A stretch of DNA of 64,000 nucleotides from an uncultured Acidobacteriia bacterium (GTDB lineage: Bacteria > Acidobacteriota > Terriglobia > Bryobacterales > Bryobacteraceae). Below, piece by piece: positions 43,983 to 51,794 of this stretch. The stretch covers positions 1-64,000 of the forward strand of contig CAIQWJ010000023.1 of assembly GCA_903875575.1 (NCBI GenBank), read 5' to 3'. Position 1 is the stretch's first letter. Each line of letters starts with the position of its first letter. The notes below the pieces were generated by a model that was given only the letters and a program-made list of their open reading frames with translations, was not told the DNA's origin and searched no databases. The position numbers and the translations under genes were made by a program.

Positions 43983-45089
43983 GTGCAACGAGAGCGAAAT
44001 CAAAAAGGCAGTTTGCAAGTACGTTCACACGGGAAGCGCAAAATGTGGGTATGGCTCTATCGAGAGGACGGATCAAGGAAGTACGTCACCCTTGGACCGT
44101 CTCACAAGATGACCAAAGCCCAAGCCGAGAAGAAACGGGATGAGGCGTTAGCCGAAGTCCACGCCAGACAGGATTCTTCGCCGGACCCGGACATGACGTT
44201 TGGGCAGTTTTTAGATGGAGTGGTTCTGCCATTCTATCGATCGAAGTGGAAGCGCTCGACGGCTTCCACCAGCGAAAGCCGAATGACCCATCACCTCGCA
44301 GAGTTCAGCAAGACGCAACTGAAGGCAATCACACTGAAGACGCTTCAGGCGTTTTTAGGCCGCAAGGCCGCCAGTGAATTGTCACGCAGTACCGTGGCGC
44401 ATCTTCGCTGGGATCTGCGGGCGATTTTTAAACTGGCGGTAGCCGAAGGCTACGCCCAACGCGATCCGTCCGTCTCCCTCTACATCCCGAAAGAGGCGGT
44501 GACGGAACCGACCCGCGCCATGACAGAAAAGGAGGTTGAACCCTACATCAACGCGCTCAATATGCGCGAACGTGTTCTCGCTCATCTCGCAATCTTCGCA
44601 GGTATGCGGCCCGGAGAGATCCTTGGACTCCAGCGCCAGCATGTCAGTGGAGATTGTACGGCGGTGACGATTGCGCAGCGGCTCTATCGCGGCGACATCG
44701 ACACGCCAAAGACGAACTCCTCCCGCCGGATTGTTGCCATTCCGCCCAAGACCGCGACGCTGTTTCGGGAATGGATGGAACTGGTAGAGGAACAGGAGGA
44801 CGCGTGGGTTTTCGTATCCGAGAATCCGAAGAAGCCGGTCTGGCGTGACAACGTCTGGTATCGGCACATGCAACCCAAGCTCAAACCCCTCGGTCTCGGC
44901 TGGGCAAATTTTCAGGCGCTCCGACGGACACATGCCAGTCTTGGACACAAGGCGGGTATCGATCCGAAGGTATCTGCCGACCAGCGCGGGCACGGGATTG
45001 GCGTCGCGTTGGATGTTTATACGAAGGCCGCGCTCTCGACGCGGGCCGAAGCTGCGAAGCAGCTCGAAGAGAGCATCCTAGCCGCTTAA
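43983..45089 (+). CDS. int: Tyrosine-type site-specific integrase
   Basis: Start GTG 43983 with AAAGGA eight bases before gives 368 residues. The N-terminal arm-binding part (residues 1-60) is basic, a SAM-like core-binding domain covers about 70-165, and the catalytic domain follows. The catalytic Arg is in FAGMRPGEILGL, the second box is NFQALRRTHASLG (the usual His is Gln here, as in several integrases of this subgroup), then QRGHG and the nucleophile Tyr in LDVYTKA. The gene ends 60 bp from the right attachment repeat in tRNA-Gly. It is the recombinase that placed the 37.1-45.2 kb island. Confidence 0.92.
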   Translation: MQRERNQKGSLQVRSHGKRKMWVWLYREDGSRKYVTLGPSHKMTKAQAEKKRDEALAEVHARQDSSPDPDMTFGQFLDGVVLPFYRSKWKRSTASTSESRMTHHLAEFSKTQLKAITLKTLQAFLGRKAASELSRSTVAHLRWDLRAIFKLAVAEGYAQRDPSVSLYIPKEAVTEPTRAMTEKEVEPYINALNMRERVLAHLAIFAGMRPGEILGLQRQHVSGDCTAVTIAQRLYRGDIDTPKTNSSRRIVAIPPKTATLFREWMELVEEQEDAWVFVSENPKKPVWRDNVWYRHMQPKLKPLGLGWANFQALRRTHASLGHKAGIDPKVSADQRGHGIGVALDVYTKAALSTRAEAAKQLEESILAA

Positions 45090-45109
45090 TGGAGTGAAAT
45101 GGAGTGGAA
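45090..45109 (+). repeat. Subterminal repeat, right copy
   Basis: TGGAGTGAAATGGAGTGGAA, near-identical to 37229-37249, begins immediately after the integrase stop and 40 bp before the right att repeat. Candidate integrase arm site. Confidence 0.5.
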
Positions 45110-45148
45110 ACCGCAGGTAAGGTTTCTGCGGTTCTCTAAGTGATTGAA

Positions 45149-45227
<79 letters not shown>

Positions 45228-45334
45228 TCGTGGCCGTTCCCAGCATAACAAAACGACCAACAGAAGTCAGTCCCTGATAATTGCATTTCCCGGAATTCGC
45301 CAACCAAGACCGGCTCCGCGGGTATTCTGTATAT

Positions 45335-45943
45335 ATGCGCAACGCACCCGGAGTCCTGTTCGTTTCAGTTGCTTTTCTGGCCGTCTTCACCCTCACCGCC
45401 CAAACAGCCGGCGATGGACCGCAGTTTACTGCCGACGGCCAGCTCACGCTGCCGAAAGACTATCGCCAATGGGTCTTTCTCAGTTCAGGCCTCGGCATGA
45501 CGTATGGCCCGGCCGCCTCCGCCGACCCCGCCAACTCCAGGTTCGACAATGTCTTCGTGAACCCCTCGTCCTACCGCTCCTTCATCGAAACCGGGCACTG
45601 GCCCGACAAAACGATGTTCATTCTCGAAGTCCGTGCCGCCACCGGGCAGGGATCCATCAACAACGCTGGCCATTACCAGAGCGACATTGTCGCCATCGAA
45701 GCCGAGGTTAAGGACGAAAAGCGCTTCCCCCAGAAATTCGCCTATTTCGGCTTTGGCGGCAAGGACAAAGCCACGGCGTTAGCGGCCACCTCGTCCTGCA
45801 ATACCTGCCACGGACAGAACGCGGCGGTGGAGAATACCTTCGTTCAGTTCTATCCCACGCTGCTGGAAGTAGCCAAGGCAAGGGGGACACTGAATGCGGC
45901 CTTCGTGGAGAAGAATGCCGCAGGCACGCCGGCGGGCCACTAG
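45335..45943 (+). CDS. Cytochrome P460 family protein
   Basis: The 202-residue product has a signal peptide (residues 1-24, FVSVAFLAVFTLTAQ). The body shows the P460 pattern (TLPKDYRQWVFLSSGLGMTY, FVNPSSYRSFIETGHWPDKT split by position, MFILEVR) and one heme-binding motif C155-N-T-C158-H159 near the C-terminus. P460-type c hemoproteins oxidise or bind nitrogen compounds in some bacteria; here the activity is unknown. It is periplasmic by prediction. It is the first gene right of the island and tRNA. Confidence 0.85.
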   Translation: MRNAPGVLFVSVAFLAVFTLTAQTAGDGPQFTADGQLTLPKDYRQWVFLSSGLGMTYGPAASADPANSRFDNVFVNPSSYRSFIETGHWPDKTMFILEVRAATGQGSINNAGHYQSDIVAIEAEVKDEKRFPQKFAYFGFGGKDKATALAATSSCNTCHGQNAAVENTFVQFYPTLLEVAKARGTLNAAFVEKNAAGTPAGH

Positions 45944-45970
45944 GTTCCGCAGGATGCTAGGATCGGTTTC

Positions 45971-46417
45971 ATGGCACTTGCCGATTTAGGCCGCGCAATC
46001 ACCGGTCAGGCTCTCGATACCGCGAAGAGCAGCATGCTCGACGCTATTAAAGGCGAACCCGCGAAGAAACCTGCGGTGCCAGTTGCCGCCGCACCTGTGG
46101 TGGAAGGGATCGGCACGGTGATGCTGGGCCAGATTCAGGCGATGCAGAAGTCGCTCAAAGAGGATCAGGAACTGGTGGTGCAGTTCCGTTCCGGCGAAGA
46201 GATGTTGCGTATTCTGGAGATTTTTGTCCCCTCCCCGCAGGTTTTCGTGCTTTCGGGCAATGACGGTCAGCAAAGGTTGACCCGCATTGTGACACCCGCC
46301 TCCATGGTTCAGTTGATTTGCAAGGTTCTGCGCGTGATGCCGGGAGTAGCACCAGTCCGGGTAAAGATCATGACGCCGAACCCCCGGCCCGCGAACGAAA
46401 CTCCTGCCGCAAAATAA
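45971..46417 (+). CDS. Conserved-looking hypothetical protein (148 aa)
   Basis: The product begins MALADLGRAITGQALDTAKS. It has an Ala/Pro-rich linker (KKPAVPVAAAPVVEG) and a second domain rich in hydrophobic strands (QELVVQFRSGEEMLRILEIFVP, split; QVFVLSGNDGQQRLTRIV). No signal peptide or cysteine. I do not recognise the family. It lies 27 bp after the P460 gene and may share its transcript. Confidence 0.55.
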   Translation: MALADLGRAITGQALDTAKSSMLDAIKGEPAKKPAVPVAAAPVVEGIGTVMLGQIQAMQKSLKEDQELVVQFRSGEEMLRILEIFVPSPQVFVLSGNDGQQRLTRIVTPASMVQLICKVLRVMPGVAPVRVKIMTPNPRPANETPAAK

Positions 46418-46476
46418 TTTCGTCGGCTGTCGATTTCGCCCGCCACCGTTCGACTATCTGGCGGAGACCCAAACAC

Positions 46477-46836
46477 ATGCAATATCTACTCATGATTTAC
46501 GCAGACGAAACGACCGTTGCAGGCATGACCCCTGCGGAGGGGGCCGTCATGTTGAAGGAGTATGGCGGTTTTACGCAGGGAATCATCGCTGCCGGGAATT
46601 TCAAAGGCTCAAACCGATTGCAGCCGGTTGCCACCGCGACATCCGTGCGGGTGCGCGACGGCAAAACCCTGCTGACGGACGGACCGTTCGCGGAAACGGC
46701 GGAACAACTGGGCGGCTACTACCTGATCGATGCGGCGAACCTCGACGACGCGATCGCGATTGCCGCTCGCATTCCGGGTGCACGGACGGGTACGGTGGAA
46801 GTGCGCCCAATCTGGGCAATGCCTGCTCAGGCCTGA
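46477..46836 (+). CDS. YCII-related DGPF-motif protein
   Basis: The 119-residue protein starts MQYLLMIYADETT and contains LLTDGPFAETAEQLGGYYL, the DGPF motif of YCII-related proteins. Such small dimeric proteins are typically encoded beside ECF42-group sigma factors, as here (sigma start 39 bp downstream). They are thought to be part of the sigma regulatory module. The biochemical activity is unknown. Confidence 0.88.
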   Translation: MQYLLMIYADETTVAGMTPAEGAVMLKEYGGFTQGIIAAGNFKGSNRLQPVATATSVRVRDGKTLLTDGPFAETAEQLGGYYLIDAANLDDAIAIAARIPGARTGTVEVRPIWAMPAQA

Positions 46837-46875
46837 CGACACACAACTGCCCTGGAGATTCCGCATACTGGTTCC

Positions 46876-48144
46876 ATGGATCTGAGCCTGCGGGCCCGTA
46901 TTGAAAATCTCTATGCCGATGACCGTGACCGCATACTGGCCACGCTCATCGGCATGTTGCACGATTTTGATCTGGCCGAAGACGCGATGCAGGAAGCCTT
47001 TGCGGCGGCCCTGATTCGGTGGAGCCAGACTGGCATCGCGGCCAATCCACGCGCCTGGATTGTAAGTACCGCGCGGCACAAGGCGCTGGACCGGCTCCGG
47101 CGCGATTCTACGCTGCGGGAGAAGCTGCCGGAACTGCGACTGCTCATTGAGCAGGAGGAAGCCAACGCTGTGCCTGCGTTCCACGATGAGGCCGCCATAG
47201 AAGACGACCGCCTGCGGCTGATTTTCACGTGTTGCCATCCAGCACTTGGGAGCGAGGCCCAGGTGGCACTGACGCTTCGCACGCTTTGCGGACTGGAGAC
47301 AGAGGAAATTGCCCGTGCCTTTCTGGTGTCGCCGCAAACAATGGCGCAAAGACTGGTCCGCGTTAAGCGAAAAATCTCGCAGGCGGGAATCCCATACTCG
47401 GTACCGCCGAAGGCTCTGCTGGGGGCCCGGATCGATGCCGTGCTGGTGACCATTTACCTTATTTTCACGGCTGGTTATACCGCCACGTCAGGCGATTCAC
47501 TGGTGAAGAAAGACCTTTGTGCGGAGGCTATTCGACTGGCACGGCTGTTGACGAAGCTGATGCCGGGCCACGGCGACGCAACCGCGCTGTTGGCCCTGAT
47601 GCTGTTTCACGATTCACGTCGAAACTCACGAGCGGACGCCGAAGGTAACATCGTTTTGCTGGAAGATCAGGATCGGGCTGGCTGGAATCACGCGTTCATT
47701 CAGGAAGGCGTTTCGTTGCTGGCCGGGGCGCTGCGCGAGGGTGCGGCCGCCACCCGATACTTTTTGGAAGCTCAGATTGCGGAGGTTCACGCGACGGCGA
47801 GCCTGCATGAGGATACTGACTGGCGGCGAATAGTGGGGCTCTTTGCCGAGTTGAACCGCATCACGCCTTCGCCGGTGGTGGAACTCAACATGGCTGTGGC
47901 TGTGGCGATGGCGGAAGGGCCGGATGCGGGCCTTGCCAGACTGGCGGACCTGGAAGCATCCGGACGTTTGGACGCGTACCATTTTCTACCGGCGGCGCAG
48001 GCGCGTTTGCTGGAGCAACTCGGGCGACGCGACGAGGCAATCGGGCGTTACCGCAGGGCTCTCACGCTGGCGCGGAACGAACCGGAGCGGCGCTTTCTGG
48101 CGGCACGGCTGGCGCACTGCCGCGAGGCCGAGAGGTCCGGTTAA
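46876..48144 (+). CDS. ECF42-type RNA polymerase sigma factor with C-terminal extension
   Basis: The 422-residue protein has sigma region 2 (LIGMLHDFDLAEDAMQEAFAAAL, split; WSQTGIAANPRAWIVSTARHKALDRLRR split) and region 4 (LCGLETEEIARAFLVSPQTMAQRLVRVK split), together about 180 residues. A long helical C-terminal part (about 185-422) with TPR-like repeats follows (LNMAVAVAMAEGPDAGLARL, AQARLLEQLGRRDEAIGRYRRAL). This is the ECF42 layout; the extension is needed for activity in characterised members. No anti-sigma gene is present, as expected for the group. The DGPF protein precedes it. Confidence 0.9.
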   Translation: MDLSLRARIENLYADDRDRILATLIGMLHDFDLAEDAMQEAFAAALIRWSQTGIAANPRAWIVSTARHKALDRLRRDSTLREKLPELRLLIEQEEANAVPAFHDEAAIEDDRLRLIFTCCHPALGSEAQVALTLRTLCGLETEEIARAFLVSPQTMAQRLVRVKRKISQAGIPYSVPPKALLGARIDAVLVTIYLIFTAGYTATSGDSLVKKDLCAEAIRLARLLTKLMPGHGDATALLALMLFHDSRRNSRADAEGNIVLLEDQDRAGWNHAFIQEGVSLLAGALREGAAATRYFLEAQIAEVHATASLHEDTDWRRIVGLFAELNRITPSPVVELNMAVAVAMAEGPDAGLARLADLEASGRLDAYHFLPAAQARLLEQLGRRDEAIGRYRRALTLARNEPERRFLAARLAHCREAERSG

Positions 48145-49532
48145 GAAGCGGCGGAATAATCGAACACGGGGTCGGATTGGATCACGAAAGGTTCGGAGAA
48201 GCCGCTGCGCTGCGTTCGCAGCCGCAACTCGTGCGAACCGGCAGGCAGGCCTTTCATGCGGGCGTTCACCTGCCACATCCCGGGCTCCGGACGTTCCACG
48301 GAGAGCAACGGCCACGGATTGCCGTCCACCGTCAGTTGCACCTTCGAAAGATCCAGCGTGGCATCGGAATGCGTAAACCGGCAGGCGAGCGACTCATTGC
48401 GGTAGCCACGGAAGGTCACACTGCGGTCCATCGTGTTTTCCACGCGGACGAAAACCGGTAGTGCCACCGATTCTTCGCGGGCGACGAAAGGGGTCTGGCC
48501 GTAGCGACGCTCGGCACCGTGGGGCAGCATTTTGATGCGGACGGGATCGCTGAAGCCACCCGCTCTTGTGCCGACCCGTACCTCATGATCACCCGGCGAA
48601 ATCCCTGGTGGAACTTTCACGTTCACCTGCCAGTAGCCGGCATCATGATGCACCACGAAGATGGCAGGGATGCCGTATTCGTCGATCTCGACCAGAACAT
48701 CCTGCTTCGTCAGTTTCTCATCGCTCAGGAACGCAAGAGACATGTATTCGTCCTTGCGCGGTTGAAACACGATGTCGTTGTGACGATTGTTGACAGCGGA
48801 ACAGAGAAACGGCGGGACGATCCCTGGCGCGGGGTGCACCGGCTCCCAACGCCGGCAGGCGATAGCACCGCCCCGGCGCGAATCAACATACTGGAAATCG
48901 ACGCGGGGGAAGCCGGCGGCTCGAGCCATGGAAACCAGGCATTGGGTGGTGGGTCCGCACCAGTTATCGATCTGGCCCCCCAGTTCATCGGTCTCATAGA
49001 ATTCCATGAAACAGCGGGCTGGGTCGGGAGCGTCATCAATCACGTAGGACTCGATGAAAGCGACGTCGCGCGTGACGGAGCAGACCTGTTCCAGCCCCAG
49101 CAGCGGGTGCCGCAGATGATAGAGCACTCCGAAGAAAAGCACGTAGTCGAACATGCCGAATCTTTCCGGAGTGACTTCTTCGATATCGACAACTGCGTAT
49201 TCAAGCTTTGAGCCGCGCAGACGTTTGACCGCCAGTAGCTCTTCGTACTCCACGCAGTCAATCGCAACCACTTCGGCGCCGCGGCGCTCGCACTCAAAGC
49301 TATTCCAGCCCGACGCGGCACCGATATCCATGACACGCTTCCCGCGCAGGTCTTCAGGAAGCGGGTAGCGATCCAGGCGAGCGCGGAGTTGCGGTACGGG
49401 AATGATGCCCGGGATGACGGTGCCGTCATTCAGTTCCAGGCTGTGATACGGAGTGTTGCGCGCAAAGGCCTCCGTCTGGAGGCGGATGAGGCGCTGGAAT
49501 TCGGGATTGCCCGCAAAGGATTCGACAGCCAT
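48141..49532 (-). CDS. SAM-dependent methyltransferase with C-terminal beta-sandwich domains
   Basis: The first 230 residues are a class I methyltransferase of the DUF1698/CmoB-like type: the SAM motif VMDIGAASGWNSFECERRGA, VVAIDCVEYEE, FDYVLFFGVLYHLRHP and NWCGPTTQCLVSMARAAGF. Residues 270-463 form two Ig-like or beta-sandwich repeats (PPGISPGDHEVRVGTRAGGFS and LPAGSHELRLRTQRSGFSEP), which is unusual for a methyltransferase. It is predicted cytoplasmic. The gene overlaps the sigma factor gene tail to tail by 4 bp and follows the beta-helix gene by 24 bp on the same strand. Substrate unknown, perhaps a lipid or glycan precursor. Confidence 0.8.
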   Translation of the reverse strand: MAVESFAGNPEFQRLIRLQTEAFARNTPYHSLELNDGTVIPGIIPVPQLRARLDRYPLPEDLRGKRVMDIGAASGWNSFECERRGAEVVAIDCVEYEELLAVKRLRGSKLEYAVVDIEEVTPERFGMFDYVLFFGVLYHLRHPLLGLEQVCSVTRDVAFIESYVIDDAPDPARCFMEFYETDELGGQIDNWCGPTTQCLVSMARAAGFPRVDFQYVDSRRGGAIACRRWEPVHPAPGIVPPFLCSAVNNRHNDIVFQPRKDEYMSLAFLSDEKLTKQDVLVEIDEYGIPAIFVVHHDAGYWQVNVKVPPGISPGDHEVRVGTRAGGFSDPVRIKMLPHGAERRYGQTPFVAREESVALPVFVRVENTMDRSVTFRGYRNESLACRFTHSDATLDLSKVQLTVDGNPWPLLSVERPEPGMWQVNARMKGLPAGSHELRLRTQRSGFSEPFVIQSDPVFDYSAAS

Positions 49533-49556
49533 ATCAAAGAGGAGGATAGCAGTTGC

Positions 49557-50951
49557 TTAAGGAGCGCTCGCTGCGTTTGAGCAGGTGTTGCCGGAGATCG
49601 TGTTGGTTTTCAGGTCTACCCCCTGCTTTGCGGCAATGCAGTGGGCTGCAATGCCGAACCCGGTAATCACGTTGTTCCGGATGATGTTGTCGTGCGTGGC
49701 AGTGGCGCGGCCGCCGTCGTTACTCAAGTAGATTCCCGCACGAAGGGCATCGGGCTCATCGAGCATGGCGTTGCATTTCGCCGGGATGGGCTGGGTGCCG
49801 CAATGGGCGAGATTGACGTCAAGGAAGCGGTTATCTTCGATGCGGTTGTGGTCGCCAACCAGGAAAACACCGCCATAACCAAAACCCTGCAGGGTATTGC
49901 CCATGATCTTTATATTGCTGGAGGTCGCCCCGGGGTCGTGATTACCGAAGAGAATACCGAAGTGCAGACCCAGCCATTGCGTCGCGGTTGCCGGCACGTT
50001 GGAGCAGTGGTTGCCGGTGATTTCGCCGTCGTGAAAGCCGTCCAGATCAAGGCACTGGCCATTGACTTCGGTGAACACGTTGTCGGCATAGACGGTGTGG
50101 TCTACGTTGCCAGCCGTGTCGATGGCGACGGGCGTGCCGTAGCCGGGAAAGTCGATATATTCGACTGGGAAGCCGATCTTCCAGCCCCGATTGCGCTGGA
50201 CGCGCACGCCGGTGGCATGGCCAATCTGGATGGCGTCGCGCGCCACGGTGTCGATGGTGTTGTCTGCGATGAGCCCATCGGACTGCCGGGGTGACCGGGC
50301 GTAGGAGTGAGTCCAGATGGCGGTGCCGGTGATTCGCGTGAACCTCGAATTGCGCACTATGAAGCCGGAACAACCTTCTTCGATGAGAATCCCGCCGGTC
50401 GTATTGTTATGGCCGTCGGCATTCAGCGTGCCGGAGTCTTCAATGGTGACAGTATCGATGGTGGCCTTCGCTGTGGCATTCACGATGACGGGAAACGCGC
50501 GTATCCGCGAAAAGGTCAGTTGGCGAAGCGTCACATTGGAACTCGCCCGGATGACGATTCCATTCGCGGTGTAGTAATCAGCGAAGGCGGCCTCTTTGAG
50601 AGGCAGGTACCAGGGCGAGCGAAGTTCCGTTCTGTCGCCGACGATACCGAAGCCCGAGAGCGTGAGGTTGCTGGCCCCGGTTGCTTCAATTGCGGCTGTG
50701 TCTGTGAAACCAGAGCCAATGACCAGCGTGCTGCCGGCAGCGTTGCCTCGCAACTCCACGTCCTTAGACCCCTTGGGAATTACAAGAGCGTGGTCCAGTT
50801 GAGACTTGCCAGGGGGCAGTTCGATGACTGACTTACCGCTTTGCAGATCGGCGCGGACGTCATCGAGAGTACGCGCATGACTGCAACTGGCCGCAAGTGC
50901 AACCAGGCAGAACAACGAGGCGAATGAATGGCGGGCCCGGGGCCGGCGCAC
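49557..50951 (-). CDS. Right-handed parallel beta-helix repeat protein
   Basis: The 464-residue product has a signal peptide (about residues 8-26). Repeated short strand turns of pectate-lyase type follow (NLTLSGFGIVGD, NVTLRQLTFSRIRA, GFIVRNSRFTRITG, GLIADNTIDTVA, NIKIMGNTLQG, HNRIEDNRFLD), spaced by about 22-25 residues. It is probably a periplasmic or surface carbohydrate-active or carbohydrate-binding protein, like the beta-helix glycan lyases. It begins only 3 bp after the infC stop, which is an odd pairing. Confidence 0.8.
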   Translation of the reverse strand: MRRPRARHSFASLFCLVALAASCSHARTLDDVRADLQSGKSVIELPPGKSQLDHALVIPKGSKDVELRGNAAGSTLVIGSGFTDTAAIEATGASNLTLSGFGIVGDRTELRSPWYLPLKEAAFADYYTANGIVIRASSNVTLRQLTFSRIRAFPVIVNATAKATIDTVTIEDSGTLNADGHNNTTGGILIEEGCSGFIVRNSRFTRITGTAIWTHSYARSPRQSDGLIADNTIDTVARDAIQIGHATGVRVQRNRGWKIGFPVEYIDFPGYGTPVAIDTAGNVDHTVYADNVFTEVNGQCLDLDGFHDGEITGNHCSNVPATATQWLGLHFGILFGNHDPGATSSNIKIMGNTLQGFGYGGVFLVGDHNRIEDNRFLDVNLAHCGTQPIPAKCNAMLDEPDALRAGIYLSNDGGRATATHDNIIRNNVITGFGIAAHCIAAKQGVDLKTNTISGNTCSNAASAP

Positions 50952-50954
50952 GGC

Positions 50955-51596
50955 TCAGGCCTGTGGAGGAGCGGGCGGCGCGGATTGCTGCGCTGGCTGC
51001 GCCTGCGGTTTTTCCGAATGCGGCTGCTTTTCCTTCGGAGTTGCGGCCTTGACCACAGCCTTCACCGGGCTGATCAGGATGTGGGCGTTGCGGCCTTCCA
51101 TCCTGGGCGTTCCATCCACGGCACCGTAGGTCACCAGATCTTCGGCGAAGCGGAGCAGTAGTTTTCGGCCGAGATCTGTGTGGGCGATTTCACGTCCACG
51201 AAACTGGACTACGGCCTTCACGCGATTGCCTTCCTGGAGGAAGCGGATGGCATGGTTCTTCTTGAAATCGTAATCGTGATCGTCCGTATTGGGGCGGAAC
51301 TTGAGTTCCTTGACCTGCACGACGTGCTGCTTCTTCTTGGCGTCGTGCTGCTTCTTCTTCATTTCGTACTGATACTGACCGTAGTCGATGGCTTTCGCGA
51401 CCGGGGGGACGGCAGTGGGCGAAACGAGGACGAGATCCAGACCGAGGTCCTGTGCCTTCCGCACGGCGGCGGGGGTAGGCATGATTTCCGATGTTCCATC
51501 GGGAAAGACGGCGCGCACTTCGCGAGCACGAATCGTCTCATTCACGTTTTCTCTACGGCTGGGCTTGCGGGGTGGGAAATTGCGGCCTGGAATCAT
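50955..51596 (-). CDS. infC: Translation initiation factor IF-3
   Basis: The 213-residue protein has an N-terminal domain (NVNETIRAREVRAVFPDG, then AQDLGLDLVLVSPTAVPPVAKAIDYGQYQYE split) and a C-terminal domain (KELKFRPNTDDHDYDFK, FLQEGNRVKAVVQFRGREIAH split, VDGTPRMEGRNAHI). The start is ATG 51596, while many infC genes use AUU; codon 2 here is ATT. The C-terminal 40 residues are Pro/Gln/Ala-rich and extend beyond the usual length. infC is normally followed by rpmI and rplT, but here a beta-helix gene follows. It binds the 30S subunit to select the initiator tRNA. Confidence 0.95.
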   Translation of the reverse strand: MIPGRNFPPRKPSRRENVNETIRAREVRAVFPDGTSEIMPTPAAVRKAQDLGLDLVLVSPTAVPPVAKAIDYGQYQYEMKKKQHDAKKKQHVVQVKELKFRPNTDDHDYDFKKNHAIRFLQEGNRVKAVVQFRGREIAHTDLGRKLLLRFAEDLVTYGAVDGTPRMEGRNAHILISPVKAVVKAATPKEKQPHSEKPQAQPAQQSAPPAPPQA

Positions 51597-51794
51597 GCGT
51601 TAAGTTGGCTAGATCCCAACATAGCACTATTATGGGTTGCATTTGCAATCAGAATGTTTGCAACAGGTTCGCAGGCTCTCTATTTTGGTTGGACCAAAAC
51701 ACCCCCAAAAAACTTGGTAAGCAACTGCAAACATTGGAGAAAACCATCGCGCAAGTGGGTATATACTCTCTTGTGAAGGATTTCATTTAACGAT

